Assembly: GCA_039619475.1 (NCBI GenBank)
Contig: CM077116.1
Coordinates: 179,855,970-179,919,969 of the forward strand
Direction: 5' to 3'
Source of the DNA: Icerya purchasi
Lineage: Eukaryota; Arthropoda; Insecta; Hemiptera; Monophlebidae
Length of the DNA stretch: 64,000 nucleotides
This document shows, one piece after another, positions 45,083 to 58,581 of this stretch (position 1 is its first letter; each line of letters begins with the position of its first letter). Position numbers and translations under genes: made by a program. The notes beneath the pieces are model-generated. The model did not search any database. It was not told where the DNA came from and was given only the letters and a program-made list of their open reading frames with translations.

Positions 45083-46690
45083 ATCCCTAGGTACACCGCT
45101 CTCCACTTTATTATTATCTCTACTACTCTTCCATCCGGCTCAAAGTATGTATATTTCCTACCTTCGCTTTCCGAGTTCCAAAATCTTAATGACATAGGGG
45201 AATTCTACATTGATAAGTTCCCTATTTACCTGTGTGCTTACTAATGATCTGAGCAACCCTTAATCTATTATCCTTTCAGGATTTAGTCTCCCTTTCTTCT
45301 GTTCTGTCTTTACCGATAACATTCAATTCCGACTCGTTGAGTAAGCGATCTGTTCTTTCACCATTCTTCGTCTCTTCTTGCTCTTTCTTTCCACCATTTC
45401 AACCGCGATGATTTGCTGTGAATTTCCCCGGCCATTTCATTTTTTAATGAACAATAAAGCGGCGGATTCCCTTGTGTTACGGTTCTTGCTCTTTCGCGTT
45501 ACCTTTTTCAGTCCCATCCATTATAATCTCTTGCGTATCTTTTTTGAAATTTTTGGTCTTAAATGTCGCGCATTTTCACTTTTCCCTTACACAGCAATCA
45601 CTCTTTTTGTCTGTTTGTCGATAATGTTCCATCACTATCTTGCGCTTCTTGCTTTTCGAGTTTTCTTCGCTTCCTCATTCTGCCGTAATTTTTCTTGTCT
45701 GCCCGCATTCTTAATATTCTTAAACGATTTCTTTCGGATTAAGCATCTTGCACGTCTTTATCGAAACCTGCGTGCACGGTGTTTATCTTTCGTCTATATA
45801 AAATGTGCTTCTGTAATCAACATCTTTCCGAGTGAACTATCGATCCCATTGGTCCCGCTTTTGTTATCGCTCGGTGTCCAGCTTTTAAACTTTCTATCAT
45901 ATCTTATTACTCATTTAAATCTTGCCTTTCGAAAAAATAATAAATCGGTTGAAAGGTCTTTCTCCACAAAATGGGGTTTACGACGCAAGTACTCTTTTCA
46001 TTCTTTACATAATCTGTTCCAAATTTAACTATTGCTTTCGTTGCGTACGGAAAAATGCTTCTCTAAATAGCTCCTTTTCAAACTCGACCGAATTTAGAAC
46101 TACCGTCTTCGCTAATGTCTTAGTGCCTTAAGGTCTTCTCCAATTCTCATAATGTGCTCCGCGAATTTAACATATCTGCATACCCGTAGATTTTTCGGAT
46201 CATTTCTTTATAAAGCGTTTTCCTCCTTAATTCTATATCCATTCCATCTTATCTTTCCATTTTGGAGAATTGGCGTTTCGCACTCCAAAGAATTCTCATT
46301 CTCTCGCATGTCTCCAGACATCTGTTGTTTTTTTTTTCTTAGTTTTTTATCTTTATTTGTCCAATTAATAAACGTTCCTTTATTTTTTACATTTTGTTTA
46401 TGAAATTTCTTAAATTTACCGAATCCGTTCCCTGCAGATGATAAATTTTTGCCTTCTTCAGCCGCGTTGGCAAATTTAATCACATATTAAACGTTGCGTC
46501 TCTCCGTTCTCTTTCATAATTTTCACCGATGGTTCTACGAATATGGTGAGAATGTTGGTGCGGTTTTCATATTTCCAGTTCTTCCTCACTCCGTAAGTTT
46601 TAAAATTCCTTTCTTTTGTTTCGATTTCGCAATTGAAATGTTGGTGTAGTAATAATGTTCATCTCAAAATTGGCCTTGTCGTTTTCGGAA
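45083..46690 (+). pseudogene. I/R1-like LINE relic with internal deletion, copy C
   Basis: Pyrimidine-rich sense strand, like the copy at 13785-15172. The endonuclease-like part at 45083-45330 includes EFYIDKFPIYLCA and a LSSVLSLP block. The EN-RT linker-like part (45378-46028) holds the longest open frame of the window (216 codons), which is Phe/Leu-rich. RT fingers resemble CSANLTYLHTRRFF at 46155-46196. RNase H begins at about 46522 with IIFTDGST and continues as GENVGAVFIFPVLPHS in another frame. Only about 330 bp separate the fingers from RNase H, so the RT palm with its catalytic Asp pair is deleted. Motifs are weak one by one; the order is the support. Confidence 0.5.
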
Positions 46691-49600
46691 TATTAGCGTT
46701 AGCGTTTCGACACTAATTCAAATGACGTAGTAACAAATTGTTTTTCTTTTTTTCTAAACCTTCTACGGGTCCAAGTCTATCTAGGCGCCAATTTCCGCAT
46801 CGGCCTTGCGCTGTTTACGAGATCGTAGCGTTTCAAGATTTGCACAAGAATACGAATGAGACGTTCAAAGCCTTAAAAAAACCAAACAATCCGTAAATCA
46901 ACATTAAAATTATTATTCGAGTACTTATAAAAAGTCCTAGCTTGTTTTAGTCGAAATCGCCTATCTACACTTTTATGTACAATAACGTAATGCAAACATA
47001 TAAATAAAAAATATACGAAAAGTAATCGGTTCGGAATTCCTTTATACTCGTAATATATGAAATTTCCTTCAAGGCATGAAGTTTACATGTAGTATTTGGT
47101 TCATTGGCGAAAGTTGGGCCGAAAAAAAAAAAAGGAAAAAAGTCTGCGTGTGTTAGCTGGAGGGTTTATTTTTGGGGCCATTCGACGGAAGGTATTGAGA
47201 TTATGCTAATTATCAATTAAAAATGCGCTTTTACACGCACGCAGTGAGGTTAATTTCTATATTTCTAATAATCAGATCGAACGATATCTTATGCAACAAG
47301 TGAACGTATTAAGTGGAGCGGTTCGGAACGAGCTTCAAAATAATAATAACACGGTAGCGTATAAATTTCTGCGAGCTAATCAATAAAATGTTACAATAAT
47401 GTTAAAAAAAACTCGCTTTAACCTGATTAGATTTTCACGCAATAGCGCTACTGTTGTTATGCGGCCAGTTCACTCTGCTCGTATAGAGCGCATTAGCAAA
47501 TATTACGACAGACTGGTAACCTCGATGAAAAGAGTTTGCTTTTCTTAATGGGAGGAGCCTCTTTAAATATTACTTAATCTATTTGCTCGTATTTGCATAC
47601 GGTGTACACCACATTGTGTGGAGACATTTTTTTTTTAGCATTTTAGTGAGACATTGTGAGTGATGAAAAAGAAGGGAAGGTAGGAAGATGGTGCCGTTAC
47701 TGTTATCTGAATGCTAATCCACTTTCTGGTTCAAGATTCGTTGCAAAATTCATTCTGAGTGGTCCGCGGCGACTTCACCTTCTATCCAATCAACCTGTTC
47801 AGCACAATAAGAGCCGACGTCGCGTGGTAATTGATGGCTAATCTATTAATTTAGCCCTGAGTAGAAAAAAAGAAAAGAGAAATGAAAAAAAACGAACCAA
47901 AATAGTAGCTATTTATAATTTCCAGTATAGCCGACCGATAAGTACGAGAATACGGGGATAAATAATTTTTCTCTAACTCAGTCTTTAAATTACCAGTTTT
48001 TTTTTGTTTTTTTTTTAATATATATATATATATATATATAATTCGGAAACGCTGATATCACACAAACTGTTATTATTATTGGTTTTAGTTTTTTTTTACC
48101 GTTTTTTTCCTGCATCTGTACATGTATAAATTCTTGTATGATCGGACTGCCAGTGTATAAAATAACAAAAGTGTCGGATAATTATCGACATTTTAGAGTC
48201 ATATACACTTACCAGCCTAAATTTACGATTCAATTAGCTGGGAAATGAAAATCTAGCCAAACCGGTTTAATTGGAATTTGCAAAAATACGTTAATGAATT
48301 TAGTGCTGAGAAAATTCGGGGCTGTACAATTTCGTAGTCCTTTTGATTTTTAGAAGAAAAAAAAAAAGAAAAAGAAAACAACGCAGAAACTAAATATAAG
48401 AAATACTGTGACCATTATATAGCCGTTTAATCAAATGAATTTATCGTCAGATGTTTTTTACTTTTTCTTTTATACGTTTATTTTTATATTTTTCATATAT
48501 TTATTATATATCTTTTTTTCTTTTTTTTTTTTTCGTAGTTTAAAATTCTATACCATGAAATAATATTGATAAGAGTCAGCTAGTCGTAACGGGCAATTTC
48601 TAAATACGAACATAAAAAAAAAAAAAAATTCAAATTTTTGTTCATAGACATAGTCGACGTTGTACGTGCGTGCGTCATGTGTAACTGTATTTTAGTCACT
48701 GCAGCCAGTGGACTGTGGAAGTTACTTCAACTTCTCTATATAGCACAGATAATTCGAAAACCAAGCGTGGCATGTACTTGATCGAAGTAATTTAGGGAAA
48801 AAATACAAATTAGCCATTAAAGAAGTGGCGGAACGCGAGAAAGCTAGACGTAATACCGAGCAGATATAAGGATTAAACAATAAGGACTTGCGAATGCGCG
48901 CTCTTTAGAATATATTTATTTCTTCACATAGGTATATTTTTTTATCGGAGCTAGCCTTTTCGGCTATCGACTGATAATTATAATTAGCCCTTAAAAACAC
49001 GGTCAAACAAGAAACACCAAACATATCGCACACCCGTGTCACCGTGTCCGATTACCGTCAAAAGATTCTATGCAATTATTAACTTAATAAAATGAAAATT
49101 AGATTTAAAGGCTTAATTTAGCCGCCTAACATCACTGCTGTAGTCGAGTTGCCGAATTGCTATTCACGCGATTGAAAAGCCCCGACGTTCAGACTTTCAG
49201 CTGCTTTTGATTCAACAATTTTGAGCTTCAGATCGCTTCGTAAATCTTCTGCTTCCACCATAGTACATATCACACGGAACAACCTATTCTGGGCAACATG
49301 AATCAGTCTTTCTGTCTGAAGGATTCGCACAGTCCCATAGTCGCGTCCGGTACACACTAAACGTTTATTCGCCAAACTAAAGATTTACGTTTCTCAGAAT
49401 AATTAGTGCAATATCCCCTAATCTTCTTCCTCCTCATTTTAACATGCGGTTTCCAATTCAGCCAAATACGATATCGAAGCATTTGGTACAAGCAGACGTG
49501 GAAATAACAAGATGATTAATTATTGCAGTTATTTTCTCCCTTTTTTACTTAACGAAAGAACGAAATGCGTTTACTAAGCTTAATTTTCCATCTTTTCATT

Positions 49601-50949
49601 CGTACGAATATTTAATCAACGGCTGCTTGCAACAAGCTAGGAGTATTCCTTTCCGTTTATTACAAGTATCGAGCATATTATTTATTATACATATGCAATA
49701 GTTTACATTGACTGGGTATGTAGAAGTAGAGTTACGTCGATGTTAAAAGCCTCTGTAACCATAATAGCCCAATAATGCAAATAAGAATATAAAATCGCAA
49801 AATTAACGGTTAAGGGCAATTAATTTACACATATTTCGCAGGGGTTCACTGATAAGACGGAACTACGGCATGGTGGTAAGCTTCAGCGTTGTAATCTTTA
49901 TTTACAGTACGAACGGATTGAGATGACTAAAAATTAAACGGGCTTAGTAATAAATTAGCCGATTTCGTTAATGCTGTTACAAAAGCTTTAATATGCTTTT
50001 GATGATAAGCTGTGTATGTAGAACCAAATTGTTTGTGCTAATTCATTTACGAAAGAAAAAAAACAAAAATGGACAAATTTATTTCGCAGAAACGAAAACC
50101 AAAATGTCACTTTCGCCACGTTGATTTTGGCAAAATTTACAATGGAAGAAGAAAAAATAATGAACATTTCGCCTCCTTTTTACGTGTTTTGGTCAAGTGT
50201 TTTGAAAGGCGCTTTAACATGACTTTTTCGAAAACGATCACATTTAGGTAAAACTATACCTCCCTAAAAGTTCACAACATTTTCCGTAACCAGAAATCGA
50301 CAGGGACAAAATTGATTGCTGATAAATGTAGTTCTTGATCAGAGAGTATTTCGACAAAAATCAAAATGAACATGATGATAAACGAGTATGAAAAAGTTTT
50401 TTAAAAATAAAAGGAATTAAAATTATAGCGAATGCATGAATATTTATTTAAATTTTTCAAATTTAAATAAATATTCTGTTTATGTGTGTTTACTATAATG
50501 CTAAAATTTAATCGTAAATAACGTTAACTAAAAAAGAACAAAAACGAACAATGAAATAAAAGAAAAATTAAATGTGGGAAAACAAATTGACGGTTCCAAT
50601 TTTTTTTTTTTTTTTTTTTACCGCGTGTGAAAGTAGTGCCTGATGAAATAGGGAGAATTTTCGGGGATTTTTTTTTTCCTGTGAAAATAAAAAATTTTCC
50701 AGAAGATTATTTTGTGCATATGCCAGCGTTGTACCCAAAGGTGTAGGACATTAGGTGTGCCTATGAAAGAGCACATGCATGCGCACAGAATTGCGTAGAA
50801 AAATCGACGCTGGGGCGGTATAAACGACTGTCCCTGGTCACGGTTTAAAACGTTTTTGAGGAAACCGAAATTTTAATAATGAATCGTTTTAAAAGTGGTA
50901 AATGATTTAAGCTTTTAAAGTTTGAAATTGAAACAGTAATTCTAACAGA
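46691..50949. other. Long AT-rich spacer
   Basis: Poly(T) plus (TA)n at 48000-48041. Unrecognised open frames lie at 47656-47841 (+) and 49160-49375 (-). The latter has ordinary protein-like composition (71 codons, charged), but no family is recognised. Confidence 0.4.
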
Positions 50950-51715
50950 GAAGAAGACTATCATCACACGGAGGAACTGGCAAGAAAATGTCTAATACTA
51001 AAATAAGAAGACAGATATTTAATTTATAGCAAACGGGAACGGAAGTAGTAGTTGAATAGATTCCGTCGCACTGCGGTATTAAAGGAGATGAAATAGTGCA
51101 TAGAAAATCTAGAACCGCAGTAGGCAGAACATTGGCTAGCAACTAAATTGGTGGGATTTCTTTTACCGCTAACTGGAGAACCATATTATTACGAAGTGAA
51201 ACATCGAGTGCCAACAAAGTAAGTAGTAAACAAAAGAGGGAAAAATTACTACAGAATATTTAAAAGTAAGTCCCAAGGGTTCCTGGATTTTAGGGTAGTT
51301 GAGAACTTCGAGAGAGAGACTATATACAATGTAACGATAACTAGACTGAGAACGGAACACAACAAAATCCCCGACGATCACTCGGCTAAAATTAATCTTA
51401 TTAATTTTAAAGTCTGCAATGGTTGTGCAATAACAATAGACCATTTTATTTAGCAGTGTATAGTTTACGAACCGGGTAGGGACAAACTTAGAACGGAAAT
51501 CCTATCGGAGCTGCACACTTTTCCAGTGACTGTAACTCAGATAGTGGTTAAACGTCAAATCTAGCTCCATTAATATACGAAAAGGCACAAAAAAATAGAA
51601 ATGCAGAAATTAAAAGTAATAATATTTCTAGCAAATACTCCCTATCCTAGGGTTAAGTAACAGAAGAAACTGGCTAAATAGCAAAGGCTAAGCCAAAAAA
51701 GAAAAAAAAAAAGAA
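50950..51715 (+). pseudogene. LINE RNase H and C-terminal tail
   Basis: 5'-truncated LINE. Near 51030 a TGTEVVVE.IPSHCGIKGDEI block (the dot is a stop in place of Trp) is the RNase H Ile-Pro-Ser-His-Cys-Gly motif. Further along, VVENFERETIYNVTITRLRT (about 51295-51350) and a zinc-finger-like VCNGCAITIDHFI.QCIVYE block (about 51412-51460) are the C-terminal Cys-Cys-His-Cys knuckle common to I/R1-type LINEs. It ends in an A-rich tail at about 51697-51713. It is more purine-neutral than copies A-C and is a different family. Confidence 0.8.
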
Positions 51716-54092
51716 GGCTTACAATTAGATTTGTCTTATGAATATCAAACAAAGAAGATAGCTCTAAAAGAACATTAACAATGAACGAAATTAATTCCAA
51801 GTGTAATGAATGAGAGACATTCTCTCCTGCGTTCGATAAAAAGATGCATCATTATAATTTAACGAATCAACGAAAACAGTTTAATCAAGGTTTATTTTTT
51901 ATTCTGACGGTGGACAAATTTTTTTTATTTTAATTTTTTTTGTGAATTTTCTGTAATATTGCAATGCGCTCATTACGGGATAAAAATAAAAATAATATAA
52001 AATAAAATTCTTCGGAAAACCTGGTAAGAAAGGAAGTGTGCTGCGTATGTGTTAGATTCGGTTGTATTGAACAGCTCTATGCATGCAAAGCGCGCATCTT
52101 TCTACGGATCAAGTCCGATCGGAAGGAGGAGAAACGAAAACAGAGATCTGGGAAAGAAGTCGTCTTACCAAGTCAGTCACAGTTGTGTATTTTGAAAAGG
52201 GTAAAAATATTAAGTTTCGAGTGGAACGTTTTTACAGTTAAGAGAGTCATATTCGCTGACATATTGCAAAAATCGATTCGCGGTAAGAAAGAGTAGCATC
52301 GAAGATTTCGGTTAATTCGAACTCGAAAGTCAACGTGAAACCATTGAGAAAAATCGTATATTATAAACATGCTTATGATTAAACGACTCCGAAACGACCG
52401 ACTTGGTTTGCATATCAAGAGTAAAGAATACCGATAGCTTCTGGAACAAAAAACTAAAGCTACACTTCCCCGGTACTGAACGATCATTGATCCGCGAATA
52501 AATGAGCACTAACTTAAAGTTAATTTCGAGTATAATCGTGCAGTTCGCGACATGGAACGACGAAAGCGCAGTATATATCGGACTAAGATTCACCGAACGG
52601 CTTCTGTCGGCTCCTCCGGAAAAGTCAGTGTCTTCGCATTTTAGAGCTGAAATTAACGCGGAACTCATGTTGCCTTCTTAAAACTGTTCTTTCTCAGTCA
52701 GATAAAAGTAGTAGAATTAATCGCGTATTATTTGAAAATTCGCTTTCAATGTGCCTATTTGATAAGCCGAGTAGTATGTTTCTCACGAACTAGTAAATAA
52801 TCTGGCACAGGTAAAATGTGTACCTACGGAACAACAGCGTTGTTGTTATTTTAAAATTCCCTATCGAAAAAAGGTTTTCTCTAGAGGAAAAAAAAAAAAT
52901 TGTCGGACTATTTCAAGGTATCGGATTCTACCGTTAGGCAGCGGTGTTTCGTTCGAGTAAAAAACCTGCGACATCCCGTAAATTAATAAAATTAAAAAAA
53001 AGGAGGAGTATCGACCCTCGACATAAATATTATGGAACTAAGTTTTTTATAATGCACTGAAAGTTATCTGAATAGAGAATTTGGAAACCGGTTTCTTTTA
53101 TCTTTTGAAATAATTTGCTTCTATTATTTCCCTAGATAACTTTTCTGCCGCAACCGATGTCCTACGGCAGATTAGGTACATATATCTGGCAGGTGCGACT
53201 TGAATTCGAAACCACTTCCGACAAGCTCTCCGGTTTACTTCGGTATAATGATTATGAACTGGTTTAGGCAACCGCTTTCTTCACGCCAAGTGTTCATTTC
53301 GGAGGTACCTTACGTGTATGTATTATATTCCCTTCCACAGCTGGCAGTCCACTGCAGATTAAAAATCGGTTTTCAGCTATTACGAAAGATAGTGTATTCA
53401 ATCTGAATTAAAATAAATGTAGATTATTTTCGGTTGCATACCGAACGGGGTAACGTGTTATAACTGTGTGTTTCGCTGGAATGTTGACGTTAGTCGCAAA
53501 CTTCGACTGCGTAGAAATCGCTGTCAAAATCGGTTAAGCAGTTTCCGCGTAATGCTTGCGAAGAAATAACATTTTTGGCGCGCCTAAATCGAAAATCACA
53601 ATAGGAAATTGGAAAATGAATAAAAAAAATTCTGAAGCGTGTCTCGATTCATTTGCATCTCTAGAAACTGATTCGTAGGAATGGAAAGGATTTTTAGGCT
53701 GTTACTAATGTCCGGTAAATTAGCGAGCCGTCCTCGTTACTTCAAGGATTTCTGTGCGGTTAGCCTGAAATTATTCACTGTTCCGTCCGAGGGCAATCTG
53801 ACAAAACCGTTTACCGTTAAAGATAAAAGTAACCGCGGGCACGGTTCATGTAGAAACTTTTCGTTCATCAGTCTACCTGAAGTAGTACAGGAAATTACGG
53901 TACGTTTTCTATTAAGCGGCAGTTTCTCGTTTGTTTAGGTGTGTTATACGCATACCTCCGTCGCATATAGGTAAATAAATATTTAATGTGTCTAAACAGG
54001 TAGAAAAAAAGAAAAAAAATTCGAAGTAAAAGCAACGGCGAACAAATAAAATGTGTACAAATAGCATTGCGACCAATATATATGTATGTGTA

Positions 54093-54136
<44 letters not shown>

Positions 54137-56477
54137 ATGTTGTTCTTTTTTTTTTGTATCGTTTAAAAATTTCCCCCCCCCCGGGTTTAATATCCCTACC
54201 ATCATCAAGCTGCGAAACAATTCGCTGTTACGCTAATTATAAATAAATTTTTGTTTTATTTTTATATCCGCGAAAAGTTACTACAAAACCTGTTTTTGTT
54301 TTGCTTTTTTTCTTTTTTTTCAAATAATTAACTGCATAATTTAATTTAAAGCTGCATTCAGCCGCGCGCTACTGGCTTTGATTTGCTGCGGATTCCTGTC
54401 ACAGGAGCATTGAGGGTAATACAATGAGATTAATGCTATGTGGCTTAGGCGATCACCTTCTTCTCGATGTAGACCATTTCGACGGTAGCCAGTGATGAGA
54501 CATTTTTATTTAGACTCTTCATTTTAGAAATATTCCTGCGTTTCAAATATCATTTTGCACATTGGCATAATAAGAAACGCGGGTTACCGAAATTTATTTC
54601 TACGCCAATATAAAATATCATCCATTCGCTACGCTATCGGTAATTTCGTGCACAAAAGGTACTCTTCTTCGTTAACGATTCAGTTTTTCCGCGTATTTAG
54701 TATATATGCACACCTATATGGTATTTAAAAAACACATATTTTACGAATTTTTTTAGATTATTCGTTTCTCTTAAATATTTTTGACCTATTTGCGCTGCTA
54801 CCTTTTTTTTTTTTTTATTTTTGATTTTAAATTCTCTTGGAAAATTCAATGCTAGAGTGATAACCTTCGATCTTTGAACCACTACCGGTTATAATACAGT
54901 ATCGTGGTGATTAACTTATTTTCGTAAAAATTCTAATAAGTACAATGAAAATGGGGTTTTCGAACCTTGTTCCGCCGAAAATTTGTCGATCAGAAAATAA
55001 GTAAAAAATCTAAGAACTGCGAACGATTGAGATTGTAGACGGCAGGAAAACTGAACCGGCTGCGGATTCGTTCGATAGACGATAATTGTGCGACTTTAGA
55101 AAGAGTCGAAATTGCGTTTACTAAACCAGTTCGGTTCTAAGGTTGTTGTTTTTAAGGCCATTAACGCAGTTACGTGAGGTGGGATAGCATTCTTTGCAGG
55201 GCCAACGATTTGACCGAATATTGAACAGAAATATGACTCGTTTTTATCGCGTTATTGTTTTAGATTTTTAAACTTAGCAGCTAAGCGAAACGTGAAGATT
55301 TAGGGAATAGCCGTGGAGATTTTAAATGATACTCGAAGAGTCGAAACTATTCAGATCTAGCGATCGACTACAGACTTTGTAATCGGATGTATCTGTCACA
55401 ACTCTGTTCCATCGCATTATCGTCAGCATTTAATACGAAATTCCCTTAATTATAAATACAACCAGACAATACGACTGATTAATGCCTGTATATATATATG
55501 TATATATATATTACAAACAAGGTCGGTCAATTACGTTGAGAATTTCGTAATTGCGTATCTCTTTTATTTCGAAGAAATTTTAACGCCATATACAAACGCG
55601 CACGCCTATTTCCGAGTGTAATGCACGCGCCAGTATAACTACGAATGTATTACCGCTATCACGTTTTCTTGAACTTCCCGAAAGTTCCATATTAAGGAAT
55701 CTCCAAATCGGTATCTATACACGCCACAAAATTAATTTTTTTGCAAACTTCGGAGATGAGTAGAACGTGCCGAAAGTTTTTATTTTGAAATTAGATGTTT
55801 AATTGGAGAAATTCCTTGGCAGCTACAGTGGCGCCGTCGGTTAGGTAGTGCTGTTTCGTTTGGCTAACACCTGCGACATCCCGTAAAAAGGAAGAATATA
55901 GAAAAATTCCTCTTGCGCCGAGTTATAATGTTCATAATTGATGTGGCCCCGAAAAATCCAAAAAAAAGTTAGCGACCCAAAACTATTTTTCGCGTTTTTT
56001 TTTTTAACTCTTTGCAAATTTTGAAAGTTTCATTAAGGGGAATCACAGTTTAATTACCATCGCGGATATCTCGAGCATTCCATAAAACACACCCGTTTTT
56101 TTCTTTTTTTTAAATAAAATGAAAAAAAAAAAAAAATTATTCCGAAGGGATTTGAAGTTATGTGTAATGCTTTTCCAACAAAGTAGTGAAGTATAGTCTT
56201 CGTTTAGTAATCTCTTCAACTTTTATATACCAGTTACTACAAAAATATAATAGTCGGAGTTTATAAATCGATAAGACGCACCGACGAGAAGGCTTACGAA
56301 AAATAAATGAAAGTATTTATAAAATACACGAATAAATTGAACTTTAACGAATGTAGACGAAATTCGACAAATGTATTTAATAAATAACGCGATATTCCGA
56401 AGGAAGGTGATAAAACAGAGAGAAAAAATAATACAATAATGTTTGAAATGCTTAGAAACATATATATATACATATAT
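51716..56477. other. Long spacer with a short shared repeat
   Basis: A segment of about 50 bp at 52931-52980 recurs at 55832-55886, sharing CTGCGACATCCCGTA and GCTGTTTCGTT-like sequence. A (TA)n tract lies at 54092-54133, a C10G3 run at 54173-54185, and a shorter TA tract near 55489. No genes were recognised; the frame at 53681-53938 has no family match. Confidence 0.45.
54092..54133. repeat. (TA)n microsatellite
   Basis: Alternating TA tract of about 40 bp. Confidence 0.95.
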
Positions 56478-56720
56478 AAACTCGCCCATTTTGACCTCGA
56501 AAGGGACTATGCCCCTTGACCCCTCTTACTTACATTTCCATCTCTTTCTCTACTTTCTATAAAATGATCAAAATTTACATCCTTTTTTTTTTTTTTTTTT
56601 TTTTACATCCTTACCGGCATCGACACAAATAAAAATAACATAATCAGAAAAATCCTCACATAAAATTATTGGGACATTTTTTCATTACAAAATCTAATGG
56701 GGGCCGGCCTGTAATTATTA
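56478..56720. repeat. Family C repeat, rearranged copy
   Basis: Its left part (AAACTCGCCCATTTTGACCTC onward to about 56580) matches the left palindrome arm at 39468-39560. Its right part (about 56660-56715, ending GGGGGCCGGCCTG) matches the right-arm orientation of the same family. The two parts are therefore inverted relative to each other, and a poly(T) run lies between them. Confidence 0.6.
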
Positions 56721-56744
56721 TTATTATTTTTTTTTATATCCCCC

Positions 56745-57480
56745 CCCCCTTTGGGCATGCCAGCAACGGATCTTCATCCAGAAAAGACACGAGGGAAAAC
56801 AATCAGTTAGATGTAGATTTGGTCAGCTGTTGATGGAATAAAAGAGCCAAGGATTAGAACAACGTAGATCGACAGAAACGATAAGATATGTAGGAAGCGC
56901 GATTATTAGCGAGTTTAAGTGATAACAGATCGGAGTACAAAGAAGTACGTTCGTTCACGAGGGATAGACATTCAAAGAAGATATGGTCAGGATGAAGAAG
57001 GCAACTAGGGGATGATAGTGCGAGACGAAAAAGGAACACGCGAGGAAGGAAGAAGAGCATGATTGAGACGTAAACGGATTATAGTGACGATAACGGAGCG
57101 ACGAAGGGAAAGAAAATTGTAAAACCCAAGGCCGAGTAGGAAGACCGTTGGATGGAAAAGTAGAAGGAAGGTTGATTGGAAAAAGAGGAAACGTCAAAAT
57201 CTGACCAAAATCTGACATGAAACTTTTTACACAGTGGGAGCAAATTAGAAGCGGGAATTTTAGTGAAATGAAAGCGGGCGGATACAGCAATCTGAGCTAA
57301 GGAATCTGACATTTCGTTACCCGCTATCGCCATATGACTGGGGACCCAGAGCACATTAATGCGGATAGCATACGGTGAGAAAAGAGTGGCGAATACGGAG
57401 AATAAAAAAATCAGAGGAGTGAGAGGGGAAATGTAAGGAATAACTTTAAGAGCGCATATGGTGACGGAATATTTGATCAT
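56745..57480 (-). pseudogene. I/R1-like LINE RNase H and tail, copy B
   Basis: Minus-strand copy of the family at 13785-15172. RNase H LWVPSHMAIAGNEMSDSLAQ keeps the His and Asp residues of the last motif (about 57290-57355). It is followed by the conserved KIPASNLLPLCKKFHVRFWS block, then a C-terminal part in another frame (56854-57060). The tail CGTTGCTGGCATGCCCAAAG ends at about 56745 and aligns with the tail of copy A. It is truncated at about 57480, inside the RNase H region. Confidence 0.8.
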
Positions 57481-58231
57481 TTATTAATAAGTTGAGTGCC
57501 TTTTATTTTACGGACGTAATTAGGAAAACTGTTTTATGAAAAAAATATAGATCGCATATCTGGGATTTTTTTTTTCTTTTTCTTTTTTTAGCTAGAATAA
57601 TTACAGTTCGCAGGCAAACGTTATAATCAGATTTCATAATGAAAATAATAACTACTGAAAAGATAGAGGAAAGATGGCGCGCTTTAAGAAGTGTTTCTGT
57701 TAAATTTCATCGGGCATTCTCAGCTGTCGCGTCTATATTGCAGGATGGAGTTTCCTCTTTTACGCTATTCTTTTAGTACAATAGTTAGCGCGTAAAATAA
57801 CTTATAAGAACACGAACGTATCTGGAGTTAATTTAATAAATTTCGAATGATTTCTTTCCACTGTTTACGCACGTCGATCGGCTATTTTACTCAGATTCGT
57901 ATACAGGTAGACAGAAGGACCGCGAAAGGTTACACACACCGGAGAGAGAATGCTGCGTTAAACTCGAGAGATACATCAGGGTTATATAGCAGTGTGTAGC
58001 ATTTTTTCTCACGACCAAAGTATAACCCTTTTCGTCATGAATGTATATATATATTTTTTTTTTCTCAAATAAACAAGTTGTGGGTCCCACTGGGCAAGTA
58101 TGCCCGTTGCGTGAGTGCCCAACACTCCTATTATCGTTTATTCTAGTAAACAAAATTACAGTTAATCATTCTTACTACCTAAATCGAACGTATTAAATCA
58201 AAAAAATAAAAATAAAATATATCAATCGACG

Positions 58232-58233
<2 letters not shown>

Positions 58234-58262
<29 letters not shown>
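58234..58262. repeat. (TA)n microsatellite
   Basis: Alternating TA tract of about 28 bp. Confidence 0.95.
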
Positions 58263-58265
<3 letters not shown>

Positions 58266-58549
58266 TTACACAATAATACATCCATACACAGGAGCCGCTT
58301 ACGTATTGGACGTTGCATACATTAATGTACGGGAAAGAAAACGAAAGGAAACTGGTAAATAGATGGTCTAAAAAAGCCCTAAAAAATGCAGCAATAATAA
58401 TAAAAGGAAAATAGGATGCAGCAAAATTCCTTAATCTTTGCACCATTCATTCAACCATTTCCTCACTCTTCCCTCTTCCATACACCAATTTGTTTTTCGT
58501 TTATTATGCGACTGTGGTACTCATTAATTTAATTAAGATGGAAATTCAC

Positions 58550-58550
<1 letters not shown>

Positions 58551-58578
<28 letters not shown>
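58551..58578. repeat. (TC)n microsatellite
   Basis: Pure TC tract of 28 bp. Confidence 0.95.

Positions 58579-58581
<3 letters not shown>

Noticed and set aside
49160..49375. 71-codon minus-strand frame as a host exon
   Set aside because: Composition is protein-like but no homolog can be named; a single frame of this size is expected by chance.
57079..57290. Overlapping minus-strand frames treated as two genes
   Set aside because: They are frameshifted pieces of one LINE RNase H region.
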